Shown: one piece after another, positions 16,692 through 25,745 of the stretch
Layout of the letters: every line of letters starts with the position of its first letter
Numbering within the stretch: position 1 is the first letter of the stretch
Source: an uncultured Rubrobacteraceae bacterium
GTDB lineage: Bacteria; Actinomycetota; Rubrobacteria; Rubrobacterales; Rubrobacteraceae
Length of the DNA: 64,000 nt
Assembly: GCA_902806065.1 (NCBI GenBank)
Contig: CADCVE010000022.1
Span: forward strand, 53,598-117,597
Reading direction: 5' to 3'
Position numbers and translations under genes: made by a program
The notes under the pieces: model-generated
The model's database searches: none
Seen by the model: the letters and a program-made list of their open reading frames with translations, nothing else
Told to the model about the DNA's origin: nothing

Positions 16692-17674
16692 GCCTGAACA
16701 TACTCATCTGGCAGATCCACGGCTCCTACCTAAACACGCTCGTGCAAAGCTTTGCCGGGACTCAGCACCGCTTTTATCTGCCGACAAAGCCCGGCAAACC
16801 CGAGGGCTACGGTGGGCGCGGGCCAACCTACGAATGGTCGCCGGAGACCGTCGAGGTTTCGGCGGACGCAGTTCGTGATCTGGACTTGGACCTGATCGTC
16901 TACCAGACGCCGAAGAACTTCTTCGAGGATGCTCCGGAGATACTCTCCCAGGAGCAGCGGATGCTACCGGCAATCTACCTGGAGCACAATACTCCGCAAG
17001 GCCGCATTAACGAGATGATCCACCCCGTAAACGATCCCGGCCTCCTGCTCGTACACGTCACCCACTTCAACAGCCTGTTCTGGGACTGCCAAGAGACCCC
17101 GACCTGCGTCATAGACCACGCTGTAATGCCTTCTACGCCGGGCGGCATCTATACCGGCGAGCTGGAGAGAGGCGTCTCGCTGGTAAATGACCTGCCGCGC
17201 CGCAAAAGGGTAGTCGGTGGGGATATTTTCTTGCGGGCGAGGGAGGAGGTGCCGCTCGACCTCTTCGGCTTCGATAGCAAGGAGGTTGGTGGTTTCGGGG
17301 ACCTGCCGCAGGCCGGGGTGCATGAGAGAATGAGAACGTACCGGTTCTACTTCAACCCGATCCGGTACACCAGCCTCCCCCTCTCCGTCCTCGAAGCCAT
17401 GGAGATAGGACTGCCCGTGGTTGCCCTCGCCACCACCGAACTCGTCACCGTTATAAAGAACGGCGAGAACGGCTTTATCGACACAGACGTAGATACGCTC
17501 ATCGAGTATATGCGCGGACTCCTCGCCGATCCGGAGGAGGCCCGCCGTATCGGGGAGGCTGGCCGGCGTACGATCCGTGAACGTTTCAACCTGGAGCGGT
17601 TCGCGGCTGATTGGGAGGCGGCGTTCGCGGAGGCCGTGAAGCTCAGGGAGGTGGCACCATGCGCATCGCGATGA
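16688..17674 (+). CDS. GT-B glycosyltransferase (GT4-like C-terminal half)
   Basis: A 328-residue GT-B-fold glycosyltransferase. The ATG at 16688 overlaps the previous stop (ATGA), which fixes the start; a longer reading in the same frame from 16328 would lie inside the GT9 gene and is rejected. The N-terminal half is unusual and lacks the standard GGxxxH start, while the C-terminal half has the GT4 donor-site features: PLSVLEAMEIGLPVVA, a NGENGF loop and a final IGEAGRRTIRERF helix. Sugar donor and acceptor are unknown. Confidence 0.75.
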   Translation: MSLNILIWQIHGSYLNTLVQSFAGTQHRFYLPTKPGKPEGYGGRGPTYEWSPETVEVSADAVRDLDLDLIVYQTPKNFFEDAPEILSQEQRMLPAIYLEHNTPQGRINEMIHPVNDPGLLLVHVTHFNSLFWDCQETPTCVIDHAVMPSTPGGIYTGELERGVSLVNDLPRRKRVVGGDIFLRAREEVPLDLFGFDSKEVGGFGDLPQAGVHERMRTYRFYFNPIRYTSLPLSVLEAMEIGLPVVALATTELVTVIKNGENGFIDTDVDTLIEYMRGLLADPEEARRIGEAGRRTIRERFNLERFAADWEAAFAEAVKLREVAPCASR

Positions 17675-18882
17675 TCAGCGAACACGCGAGCCCTCTGGCT
17701 ACTCTTGGCGGAGAGGACTCCGGCGGCCAGAATGTCTACGTCGCCGAGCTCGCCCGGCGCCTCGGCGCGATGGGCCATCAGATGGACATCTTCACCCGCC
17801 GCGACCGTAAGCTTCTACCCGAGGTCGTGACGTTTGCCAATGGGGTGCGGGTCGTGAACCTGCCAGCCGGGCCGGCGAGGAAGACACCAAAGGATGCGTT
17901 GTTCCCGTTTATGGCGGAGTTCCGGGATGAGTTTTACCGGTTCGCGGAGGAGGAGACCGCAGCTTACGACCTCGTGCATGCCAACTTCTGGATGAGTGGT
18001 TGGGTGGCCTGCGAGGCGAAGAGGGATCTCGGGTTGCCGTTCGCCCAGACCTTCCACGCTCTAGGCGAGATCAAGAAGCGCGAGCAAGGCGACGCTGATA
18101 CCTCCCCACCGGAGCGAAAGGCAGCGGAGCTCAGGATACTGGAGAAGGTGGAACTCGTCCTCGCCACCTGCCCGGCCGAGGTCGAGGAGCTTATCGAACT
18201 GTACGACGCCGATCCCTCCCGCCTCTCGATAGTGCCGTGCGGCGTGGATACGAGAGTCTTCCGTCCGGTAAATCGGAAGGAGGCCCGAACAGCGCTCGGG
18301 CTACCGGACAGACCAACGGTCGTCTACATCGGCCGGCTCGTGCAGCGCAAGGGCGTGGACACGCTCGTAAGAGCCTTTGCCCTTCTGCCGCGCCATCTCG
18401 GTGCGCAACTCGTGATCGTCGGTGGAGAGCCCGGTGACTCGGCCGAGACACAGAGGCTCTCGGCCCTCGCCTGCGAGTTGGGCATCACGGAGTGCGTTAC
18501 CTTCGCCGGAAGCCGACCGCAACATGACCTTCACCGCTACTACGGTGCGGCCGACGCGGCGGTCTCCGTGCCGCACTACGAGCCATTCGGGATGACGCCT
18601 CTGGAGATGATGGCTTGCGCGACACCGGTCGTGGGCTCGCGGGTCGGCGGCATAAAGACCAGCGTCGTCGATGGTAAGACCGGCTACCTCGTCCCGCCCA
18701 GAGATCCCGAAGCACTTGCCGGCCGCCTCATGCGCCTGCTCTCGGACCCGGCCCTGCGCGACAGGATGGGCCAGGCGGGACGGCGTAGGATCGAGGAGCA
18801 CTACACCTGGGAGCGCGTCGCCGCTCTCGCCGCCGCCAACTTCGCGGAGGTCGCGGCGTTTCGCGCCTCAAGGACGGCTTGA
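17659..18882 (+). CDS. GT4 glycosyltransferase
   Basis: A 407-residue retaining glycosyltransferase of family GT4 (MshA/sucrose-synthase-like branch). It shows MRIAMISEHASP, GGQNVYVAELARRLG, VHANFWMSGW, a VPCGVDTRVFRP hinge, YIGRLVQRKGVD, and the EX7E-type donor segment PFGMTPLEMMACATPVVGS with a GKTGYLVPP loop. The start is the ATG at 17659, preceded by GGGAGG and overlapping the previous gene by 16 bases. The MshA likeness could suggest a UDP-GlcNAc donor, but the position inside the heptose operon points to glycan assembly rather than mycothiol. Confidence 0.85.
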   Translation: MRIAMISEHASPLATLGGEDSGGQNVYVAELARRLGAMGHQMDIFTRRDRKLLPEVVTFANGVRVVNLPAGPARKTPKDALFPFMAEFRDEFYRFAEEETAAYDLVHANFWMSGWVACEAKRDLGLPFAQTFHALGEIKKREQGDADTSPPERKAAELRILEKVELVLATCPAEVEELIELYDADPSRLSIVPCGVDTRVFRPVNRKEARTALGLPDRPTVVYIGRLVQRKGVDTLVRAFALLPRHLGAQLVIVGGEPGDSAETQRLSALACELGITECVTFAGSRPQHDLHRYYGAADAAVSVPHYEPFGMTPLEMMACATPVVGSRVGGIKTSVVDGKTGYLVPPRDPEALAGRLMRLLSDPALRDRMGQAGRRRIEEHYTWERVAALAAANFAEVAAFRASRTA

Positions 18883-18927
18883 GAACATTACACCCACGAA
18901 TACACCAATCAAGAAGGAGCATCTTAC

Positions 18928-19656
18928 ATGCCAGCCAATAGCACCACGTTCGACCTTTCGGACCAAGTAGCCCTCGTCACCGGGGCCGGGAGCGGTCTCG
19001 GGGCGGCGACAGCCAGCCTGCTAGCGGAGCACGGAGCGCAAGTAGTACTGGCGGACGTGAACAAGGAGGCAGCGGGCGAGGTTGCCCGAGAATTCGGGGG
19101 GTGTCCTCTGTACATGGACCTCGCGGACCCCGGCTCCATCGAGGGTGGGGTAGCGGACGTGCTCGGGGCGGAGGGCAGGATAGACATACTGGTAAACGCG
19201 GCGGGGCTGGACTTCATCCGGTCTGTCCCCGAGCTTACGTTGGAGGAGTGGGATAACGTTATCAACGTGAACTTGAGGGCGCCGTGGCTGCTCGCACGGG
19301 CGGTCATGCCGCACATGATGGAGCGCCGCGGCGGCCAGATCCTGAACGTCGCCTCGACCGCCGCCAAAAAAGGCTGGGAGAACGCCGCCGCCTACGCCTC
19401 CTCCAAGCACGGCCTCCTGGGACTAACGCAGGTCCTGCACTCCGAGGGCAGGCACTATGGCGTACGGGCGATGGCGGTCGTACCGGGCGGTATGCGCACC
19501 AACTTCTTCGCGGCCCTCGATCCCCCGCCGCCACCGGAGAACCTCCAGCCTCCCGAGACTGTCGCGCGGAGCATACTGTTCATGGTCTCCCAGCCTCTGG
19601 ATTCCGTGATCCACGAGTTGATCGTCACACCCATGACGGAGACATCGTACCCGTAG
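18928..19656 (+). CDS. classical SDR oxidoreductase
   Basis: A 242-residue classical short-chain dehydrogenase/reductase. The NAD(P) motif TGAGSGLG is at 18-25, NAAG at 90-93 and the catalytic Ser143, Tyr156 and Lys160 are intact. The Asp after the second strand (LADVN) favours NAD(H). The substrate is unknown. It is too short and of the wrong SDR class to be the extended-type ADP-heptose epimerase HldD. An AAGGAG lies before the ATG. It is followed by an aldehyde dehydrogenase inside the glycosyltransferase operon, so the pair may oxidise a sugar or a polyol aldehyde. Confidence 0.82.
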   Translation: MPANSTTFDLSDQVALVTGAGSGLGAATASLLAEHGAQVVLADVNKEAAGEVAREFGGCPLYMDLADPGSIEGGVADVLGAEGRIDILVNAAGLDFIRSVPELTLEEWDNVINVNLRAPWLLARAVMPHMMERRGGQILNVASTAAKKGWENAAAYASSKHGLLGLTQVLHSEGRHYGVRAMAVVPGGMRTNFFAALDPPPPPENLQPPETVARSILFMVSQPLDSVIHELIVTPMTETSYP

Positions 19657-19696
19657 CACAGGAGTATCTGGCAAGAGATTGAGAGGAGATCCAACG

Positions 19697-21133
19697 ATGC
19701 AAACGAGAGAGACTACGTCGCATTTGATCGGGGGCGAGAAGGTCCCGTCCACGGGCGAGGCAGGGATAGAGATCCTCAACCCGGCGACGGGTGAGCAGAT
19801 CGGCTACATCCCCGCCGGTACCCCCGAGGACGCCGCCACCGCCATCGCCGCCGCCCGTAAAGCGCTGCCCAACTGGTCACGCCTCCCTGCCGCCGAGAGG
19901 GCGGAGCTTATAAAGGCCGCAGCGCGTAAGATGCGCGAGCACGCTGAAGAGCTCGCCCAACTGGTCACCCTGGAGAACGGCAAACCTCTTGATGACGCTC
20001 TTGGCGGGGTCGAGGCGGGCATAGGGACACTGGAGCAATACGCCGAGCTCGGCCCCCTGCACCGGGGCAAGAGCCTGCAAGGCAGCTTCATGGCCTCGGA
20101 CATGATGGTGTATGAACCGTACGGCGTTGCGGCGGTAGTCGTGCCGTGGAACGACCCTATAGCTATAGCTTGCGGGTATCTCGGGGCGGCACTCGTGACC
20201 GGCAATACCGTTGTCTACAAGCCCTCCGAAAAGACCCCGCTCTCGGCCGTCTGGCTCGCCGCGATGTTCGACGAACTACCCGGCGGCGTCCTGAACCTTC
20301 TGTTGGGCGACGAGCGCGCCGGATGGCCGCTGGTCTCTCACGAGGACGTAGACCTGGTGCTGTTTACGGGGTCCGTGCCGGTGGGGCGTGAGATCCTGGA
20401 GACAGCGGGCCGCCAGCTCAAGAAGGCCGTCGTCGAGCTGGGCGGCAAGGACCCGATGATAGTGGACGAAGGCGTGGACCCTATCTGGGCGGCGGGCGAA
20501 GCAGCCACGGGCTCGTTCGCGAACACCGGCCAGATCTGCACCTCGGTAGAGCGAATTTACGTCCACGGAGCGATAGCCAACGATTTCCTCGAAGAGCTAA
20601 CGGCCCGCGCGAGAGCCCTGCGCGTCGGTGACGGCGCCGAACCGGGCACGCAGATGGGTCCCCTGATAGATGAGGGCCAACGCAGCCTGGTCCACCGCCA
20701 CGTTACGGAGGCGGTCGAGGCCGGAGCGGAGTTGCTGTGCGGCGGCGTGGTGCCGGATGGCGGCGGCTTCTTCTACCCGCCGACCGTGCTTTCGGGGGTG
20801 CGTGCGGGGATGGCTATCGTGGATGAAGAGACTTTCGGGCCTGTCGCGGCCGTGGAGGTCGTCTCTTCGTTTGACGAAGCTCTGAAGAAGGCAAACGAGA
20901 CGGTCTACGGGCTCGCCGCGGTGGTGCTTACGCCGGACCAGGAGCACGCGGCTAGAGCATGGCGGGAGCTTTCAGCCGGTACGATCAAGGTCAACGCGGT
21001 CTTTGGTGGGGCGCCCGGTGGGGCCGCAGAGCCGAGGAAGGCAAGTGGCCTCGGCTTCGGTTACGGTCCCGAACTCCTCAATGAGGTAACGACGACGAAG
21101 GTCGTCCATCATGCCGCTGCTCCCCGACCCTGA
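19697..21133 (+). CDS. aldehyde dehydrogenase
   Basis: A 478-residue NAD(P)-dependent aldehyde dehydrogenase. The active-site Glu247 (VELGGKDP) and Cys281 (GQICTS) are present, as are PWNDP (150-154), FTGSVPVG and the C-terminal ETFGPVAAV motif. Overall it resembles the succinate-semialdehyde/betaine-aldehyde branch, but the substrate cannot be assigned. I use the ATG at 19697, preceded by GAGAGGAGAT, rather than an upstream TTG. It overlaps the following GT9 gene by 23 bases, which places it firmly in the glycan operon. Confidence 0.87.
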   Translation: MQTRETTSHLIGGEKVPSTGEAGIEILNPATGEQIGYIPAGTPEDAATAIAAARKALPNWSRLPAAERAELIKAAARKMREHAEELAQLVTLENGKPLDDALGGVEAGIGTLEQYAELGPLHRGKSLQGSFMASDMMVYEPYGVAAVVVPWNDPIAIACGYLGAALVTGNTVVYKPSEKTPLSAVWLAAMFDELPGGVLNLLLGDERAGWPLVSHEDVDLVLFTGSVPVGREILETAGRQLKKAVVELGGKDPMIVDEGVDPIWAAGEAATGSFANTGQICTSVERIYVHGAIANDFLEELTARARALRVGDGAEPGTQMGPLIDEGQRSLVHRHVTEAVEAGAELLCGGVVPDGGGFFYPPTVLSGVRAGMAIVDEETFGPVAAVEVVSSFDEALKKANETVYGLAAVVLTPDQEHAARAWRELSAGTIKVNAVFGGAPGGAAEPRKASGLGFGYGPELLNEVTTTKVVHHAAAPRP

Positions 21134-22205
21134 TCTCGTAGTACAGGACGTCCACAAGATCGCCGTCCTCCGGGCCGGCGGGCTCGGGGACTTCATATTC
21201 ACGCTGCCAGCGCTTAGAGCACTTCGAGAGACCTACCCGGAGGCGGAGATCACACTCCTCGGCGGCCCCCTTCAAACGGGGCTACTCGAAGGTAGAAACG
21301 AACCCGTTCAACACGCTATCACCGTCCCTCCCTCCACGGGCGTCAACGGCCCCGACACCGGCGTGAAAGAAGACAAAGGAGCACTACAATCCTTCTTCAT
21401 CCGCATGAAGGAGGAGCGGTTCGACCTTGCGCTGCAAATGCACGGCGGCGGTGGCTACTCCAATCCTTTCGTCAGTAGGCTACAAGCAAGGGTCACGGCC
21501 GGAACACGAACCCCGGAGGCCCCGCCGCTCGATCGCACCATACCTTACGTCTACCACCAGTCGGAGGTCCTGCGCCACCTGGAGGTAGCGAACCTGGTCG
21601 GCGCCCGAACCGCGGATCTGGAACCACGTCTCCCGATCATGAATGGAGATCTCGCGGAGGCAGGGTGCGTAGTCCCAAACACGGACAGACCTCTCGTAGC
21701 CCTTCACCCTGGAGCCGGAGATCCCCGGCGGCAATGGCCGCCCGGGAAGTTCGCCGCCGTTGGAGATTCGTTAGCGGAAGCGGGGGCTCGTGTGGTTATA
21801 GTCGGGGTGGAGGAGGACCGCGCTTTGGTCTCCGGGATAGCAGCTACCATGAGGCACGAAGCCACCGACCTCTGTGGACGGCTCTCTCTGGCAGGACTGG
21901 CGGGAGTGTTGAGCCGATGCGCGGTCGTCGTCTCCAACGACTCAGGGCCGTTGCATCTGGCGGGGGCCGTGGGGGCGGCGACCGTAGGCATCTACTGGGG
22001 ACCGAACCTCATAAACGCCGGTCCCCCGACCCGCGCCCGGCACCGTCCGGCCCTCTCATGGCGTTCTGATTGCCCGGTCTGCGGCACCACCCTCTTCGAC
22101 AACGACTGTGGTCACGCCGTTTCCGTCATCGCTGATATCCCCACCGGAGAAGTAGCGGAGTATGCTCTGGAGCTTTTCGCTCCGGCCGGGCGGGATGCTG
22201 TTTAG
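21111..22205 (+). CDS. GT9 glycosyltransferase (ADP-heptosyltransferase-like)
   Basis: A 364-residue third GT9 enzyme. It has IAVLRAGGLGDFIFTLPALRA near 19-38, LHPGAGDPRRQWP in the middle, VVVSNDSGPLHLAGAVG in the nucleotide site, and a C-terminal SDCPVCGTT Cys pair. Its start lies within the end of the aldehyde dehydrogenase gene, so translation is coupled. It closes the operon; the next gene is on the opposite strand, the two ends overlapping by four bases. Confidence 0.87.
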   Translation: MPLLPDPDLVVQDVHKIAVLRAGGLGDFIFTLPALRALRETYPEAEITLLGGPLQTGLLEGRNEPVQHAITVPPSTGVNGPDTGVKEDKGALQSFFIRMKEERFDLALQMHGGGGYSNPFVSRLQARVTAGTRTPEAPPLDRTIPYVYHQSEVLRHLEVANLVGARTADLEPRLPIMNGDLAEAGCVVPNTDRPLVALHPGAGDPRRQWPPGKFAAVGDSLAEAGARVVIVGVEEDRALVSGIAATMRHEATDLCGRLSLAGLAGVLSRCAVVVSNDSGPLHLAGAVGAATVGIYWGPNLINAGPPTRARHRPALSWRSDCPVCGTTLFDNDCGHAVSVIADIPTGEVAEYALELFAPAGRDAV

Positions 22206-22387
22206 CTGACTTCTTTATTGACGTCGGCGGGAGTTTCGTAATTCTGGTCGGGGAGGTCTTTGAGGGCGGAGAGGATATCGTCATCGGCGTTCTTGCTCTG
22301 CGCGTGCTTCACCAGCTCCTCTCTGGAGGCCGGGTAGTCCATACCACCCAGGGCTTTCTGCAATTCGATCGGGTTTACCTTCGCCAC
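22202..22387 (-). CDS. DUF2795 domain protein
   Basis: A 61-residue protein that is almost entirely a DUF2795 domain, a small helical module of unknown function that is common in actinobacteria. The typical pattern is seen: an N-terminal PIELQKALGGMDYPASREEL segment, then a helix with AKSxNADDDILSALKDLP spacing. It is soluble and acidic. It converges with the heptose operon, overlapping the last gene's stop by four bases. Confidence 0.75.
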   Translation of the reverse strand: MAKVNPIELQKALGGMDYPASREELVKHAQSKNADDDILSALKDLPDQNYETPADVNKEVS

Positions 22388-22583
22388 GTCGTTCTACTTC
22401 TTCTCTCGGCGGTCTTGGCCCCCGGCTTGTGCCCCTATCAAGAACGTTCTAACCTCCCTGTAAGACTTCGGACGATGCTGGCGGGAAATCGGGCTTTCCC
22501 ATAGAATGAGGCCGAGTCGGAGCATAAAAGGGGAAACCGGCGATATCCTAGTGCGTCGCTGGTTTTACAGTAAGGGGAGTCGT

Positions 22584-24068
22584 ATGGGGATAATGCGCAC
22601 CAAGTCCATCGAGCAGTCCATCAAGGACACCGAGGAGCCGGAGTTCGAGCTAAGGAAGGCGCTCGGGCCAATAGACCTCATAGTCTTCGGCATCGGGGTG
22701 ATAATAGGAACAGGCATCTTCGTCCTTACCGGGGTCGCAGCGGCGAACTTCGCCGGACCGGCTATCTCACTCTCGTTCGTCTTCTCCGGCGTGGCCTGCG
22801 GTTTGGCGGCTTTGTGCTATGCGGAGTTTGCCAGTACCGTGCCCGTGGCGGGGAGTGCTTATACGTTCTCGTATGCTTCGATAGGAGAGTTCTTCGCCTG
22901 GATCATCGGTTGGGATTTGATCCTGGAGTTCACCGTGGGCGCCGCTACAGTCTCAGTCGGGTGGTCACAGTACTTCAACCGAATCCTGGAGAGCTTCTTC
23001 GGAGTAAGCCTTCCGCCGGCTATCACCGGCGAGGTCGTGAACCTGCCGGCCGCGGCGATAGCGTTGCTCCTTACGGTGGTACTGGTTATAGGCATCCGGC
23101 TCAGTTCCGCGTTCAACCTGACGGTGACTTCGATCAAGCTAGCCGTCGTGATCTTTTTTATCTGCTTCGGCATCTTCTTCGTGGATACGGCCAACTGGTC
23201 GCCGTTTATCCCGGAGGCGGGGGGAGCAGGGGCGAACGCCGCTGGGACCGATGAGCCATCCCTCTTGCAGTTCCTCACCGGGGCCACGCCGCAGGCATTC
23301 GGGTTCGCCGGAATCATCACAGCGGCGGCAGTCGTGTTCTTCGCTTACATCGGCTTCGACACCGTCGCCACCGCCGCCGAAGAGACGCGTAACCCGCAGC
23401 GCGACCTTCCCATAGGCATCCTCGGGTCATTGGCGATCTGCACGATACTATACATCCTGGTCTCCCAGATCATGACCGGCATCGTGCCCTATACCGAGCT
23501 GGCTCAGGACGCGCCAATGGCGTACGTGTTCCAGGCCATCGGCCAGAACTGGGCGGCGGGGTTGGTCTCGGTCGGGGCGATCTGCGGTCTGACCTCGGTC
23601 ATTATGATCCTGATGCTCGGCCAGAGCCGGGTCGCCTTTGCAATGAGCCGGGACAACCTCCTGCCCCGGTACTTTGCCAGGGCCCACCCGCGCTTCCGCA
23701 CCCCCTACCGCATCACCATCCTCACCGGCATCGTAGTCGCTGTCATCGCCGCCTTCGTAGACCTCTCGCGGCTCGCGGAGCTGGTGAATATCGGGACGCT
23801 CTTCGCCTTCTGCCTGGTCTCGGTAGGCGTCATTATCCTGCGGCGTACGCAGCCGAACCTGAGGCGCGCCTTCCGCACGCCACTCGTCCCGTTTGTTCCG
23901 ATCCTGGCCACCCTGTTCTGCCTCTATCTGATGGTGAGCCTGCCGGTCGGGACCTGGGTGCGGTTCGTGGTGTGGATGGCCCTGGGGATTCTGATCTACT
24001 TCGCCTATAGCAGGAGTCACAGTCGCCTTGGCCGTACGCAGAGCGGCGAGAGCAGAAGGGAGGATTAG
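22584..24068 (+). CDS. APC-superfamily amino-acid permease
   Basis: A 494-residue inner-membrane transporter with about 12 helices, of the cationic amino acid transporter branch of the APC superfamily. The first helix carries the conserved GIGVIIGTGIFVLTG, followed by ISLSFVFSG, YAEFAS and the FFAYIGFDTVATAAEETRNP segment typical of this family. I start at the ATG at 22584, preceded by AAGGGGAG; an earlier start would add 26 residues without a binding site. A universal stress protein follows after four bases, a combination seen with other APC transporters. Confidence 0.87.
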   Translation: MGIMRTKSIEQSIKDTEEPEFELRKALGPIDLIVFGIGVIIGTGIFVLTGVAAANFAGPAISLSFVFSGVACGLAALCYAEFASTVPVAGSAYTFSYASIGEFFAWIIGWDLILEFTVGAATVSVGWSQYFNRILESFFGVSLPPAITGEVVNLPAAAIALLLTVVLVIGIRLSSAFNLTVTSIKLAVVIFFICFGIFFVDTANWSPFIPEAGGAGANAAGTDEPSLLQFLTGATPQAFGFAGIITAAAVVFFAYIGFDTVATAAEETRNPQRDLPIGILGSLAICTILYILVSQIMTGIVPYTELAQDAPMAYVFQAIGQNWAAGLVSVGAICGLTSVIMILMLGQSRVAFAMSRDNLLPRYFARAHPRFRTPYRITILTGIVVAVIAAFVDLSRLAELVNIGTLFAFCLVSVGVIILRRTQPNLRRAFRTPLVPFVPILATLFCLYLMVSLPVGTWVRFVVWMALGILIYFAYSRSHSRLGRTQSGESRRED

Positions 24069-24072
24069 GAGC

Positions 24073-24522
24073 ATGGCGATCTTCCCGACGCGGGTACTGC
24101 TGGCTACCGACGGCTCCCCGGACGCAACACTCGCCGCCCGCTCGGCAATAGAACTCTGCGAGAAGACGGGCTCCGAACTGCACGTCACCCACGTCGGCGA
24201 GTACCTCGCGACGTACTTCGCCTACACCGAGGAGGAGCCGGCCGAGCTACGGCGCAACGCCCAACTGCTGCTCGAAGGGCAGGCGGAGAGCATCCGGGCC
24301 GCGGGCGGCAACGTCGCCGGGACCCACCTGAGGCTCGGCCGTCCCGCCGAGCAGATCATCGACCTCAGCGAAGATCTCGGCGCGGGTGTCATAGTCGTCG
24401 GCAGCCGGGGTCAGGGCGCCCTGAGACGCGCCGTCCTCGGTAGCGTCTCCGGAGACGTCGTCCGCTATGCCCCCTGTCCGGTCTTCGTGGTACGCGCCGA
24501 ACGCGGGACACGTCCTACGTAG
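24073..24522 (+). CDS. universal stress protein (UspA family)
   Basis: A 149-residue UspA-type protein. It begins with VLLATDGSPDA and ends with the ATP-binding pattern GSRGQGALRRAVLGSVS (Gly-x2-Gly-x9-Gly-Ser) followed by CPVFVVR. This implies an ATP-binding, dimeric, cytoplasmic stress protein. The ATG at 24073 has TTAGGAG upstream and lies four bases after the APC permease stop, so it may modulate that transporter. Confidence 0.88.
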   Translation: MAIFPTRVLLATDGSPDATLAARSAIELCEKTGSELHVTHVGEYLATYFAYTEEEPAELRRNAQLLLEGQAESIRAAGGNVAGTHLRLGRPAEQIIDLSEDLGAGVIVVGSRGQGALRRAVLGSVSGDVVRYAPCPVFVVRAERGTRPT

Positions 24523-24538
24523 CACCGCCCCACCACGT

Positions 24539-25690
24539 CTACGAGCTGGCGGTATAGGCCAGCGAGCCAGCCTTGTAAACGGCCTCGACAGAGAGGTCGG
24601 GGCGGAGGACGGTAACGTCGGCGGCGTAGTCCGGGGCGAGGCGCCCCTTGCGGCGCCCCTCGCCCACGAGCCGCGCCGGGGTGGTGGCGGCCATCCGGAC
24701 GGCCTCGGGGACCGTACATCCGGTGAAGGTGAGGATGTTTATGAAGGCTTCGTTCATGGTCAAGACGCTCCCGGCAAGTGTGCCATCTGCGAGCCTCGGG
24801 GTGCCACTATCATCGAGACGGAGGCGGCGAGTGGCAAGGGGGTACTCACCAGGCTCCATGCCGGTGGCGGCGATGGCGTCGGTGACGAGGTACAGACGAT
24901 CGGGTCCGAGCATGCGGAGTGCGAAGGAGATCATCTCGGGGTGGACATGCCGGCCGTCGGCGATGATGCCGCAGATCACACGCGGATGAGCAAACGCCGC
25001 TCCCGGCAGACCCGGCTCCCGATGGTGCAACGGGCTCATCGCATTGAATAGATGCGTCACACCGGCAAAATCCCCGTCAAAGGCCCCATAGGCAGGCTCG
25101 AAGGCGGCATCCGAGTGTCCGGCGGAGACTACGACCCCACGCGTGCCAGCAATTTTGGCGAGCTGCGGCGCACCCTCCAGCTCAGGGGCGAGAGTAAGCA
25201 TCCGTACCGGCTCCAGGTCCAGTAGCTCGTTCAGGAGATTCACGTCGGGCCGGACGATGTGCTGCGCTGGATGAGCGCCCTTCTTCTCCGCGTTGACAAA
25301 CGGACCCTCGAGGTGAACGCCGAGGACCTCCGCGCCACCGGAGGTACCGTTCTGCGTCAGTTCACCAAGTAAGGGCAACGCTTCGCTATAAAGTGTCGGC
25401 GGCGAGGAGATAAGGGTCGGCAGGAAAGACGTCGTTCCGGTGGCCAGAAGCTTCTTCGATAGTTCCGTCACACGCCCGGGCTCGCTCGCGGCGTCCACCC
25501 CGAAGGAGCCGTTCACCTGCAGATCCACGAAGCCGGGGCACAGAAGGTGACCGGGGTAGTCGTGGACCTCACTGGCTTCGAGGGGTTCGCGCCTCACCTC
25601 GGCGATGCGGCTGTCTTCGAGGAGCACCGTGCCCTCCGGCCAGACCTCGTGGTCAGTGACGACGCGGCCCCGGAGTGCTACGGTCTTCAT
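24539..25690 (-). CDS. nagA: N-acetylglucosamine-6-phosphate deacetylase
   Basis: A 383-residue amidohydrolase that removes acetate from GlcNAc-6-phosphate, feeding cell-wall sugar recycling into glycolysis. From the ATG at 25690, metal and active-site positions are Glu128 (GVHLEGPF), His192 (SAGHSD), His213 (VTHLFNAM) and catalytic Asp271 (VTDAI). The N-terminal DLQVNGS motif is the NagA form. An upstream in-frame start would add ten residues. It is followed downstream on the other strand by the stress protein gene and preceded by an MFS transporter on the same strand, which may carry a sugar or peptide, though this is a guess. Confidence 0.9.
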   Translation of the reverse strand: MKTVALRGRVVTDHEVWPEGTVLLEDSRIAEVRREPLEASEVHDYPGHLLCPGFVDLQVNGSFGVDAASEPGRVTELSKKLLATGTTSFLPTLISSPPTLYSEALPLLGELTQNGTSGGAEVLGVHLEGPFVNAEKKGAHPAQHIVRPDVNLLNELLDLEPVRMLTLAPELEGAPQLAKIAGTRGVVVSAGHSDAAFEPAYGAFDGDFAGVTHLFNAMSPLHHREPGLPGAAFAHPRVICGIIADGRHVHPEMISFALRMLGPDRLYLVTDAIAATGMEPGEYPLATRRLRLDDSGTPRLADGTLAGSVLTMNEAFINILTFTGCTVPEAVRMAATTPARLVGEGRRKGRLAPDYAADVTVLRPDLSVEAVYKAGSLAYTASS

Positions 25691-25745
25691 GTGTCTGGCT
25701 TCCTCCCGCTCGCCCGGCAAGTCTCACTCCTCTGAACTCTCTGAT

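Noticed and set aside
18928..19656. SDR as the missing ADP-heptose epimerase HldD
   Set aside because: HldD is an extended SDR of about 310 residues; this is a 242-residue classical SDR.
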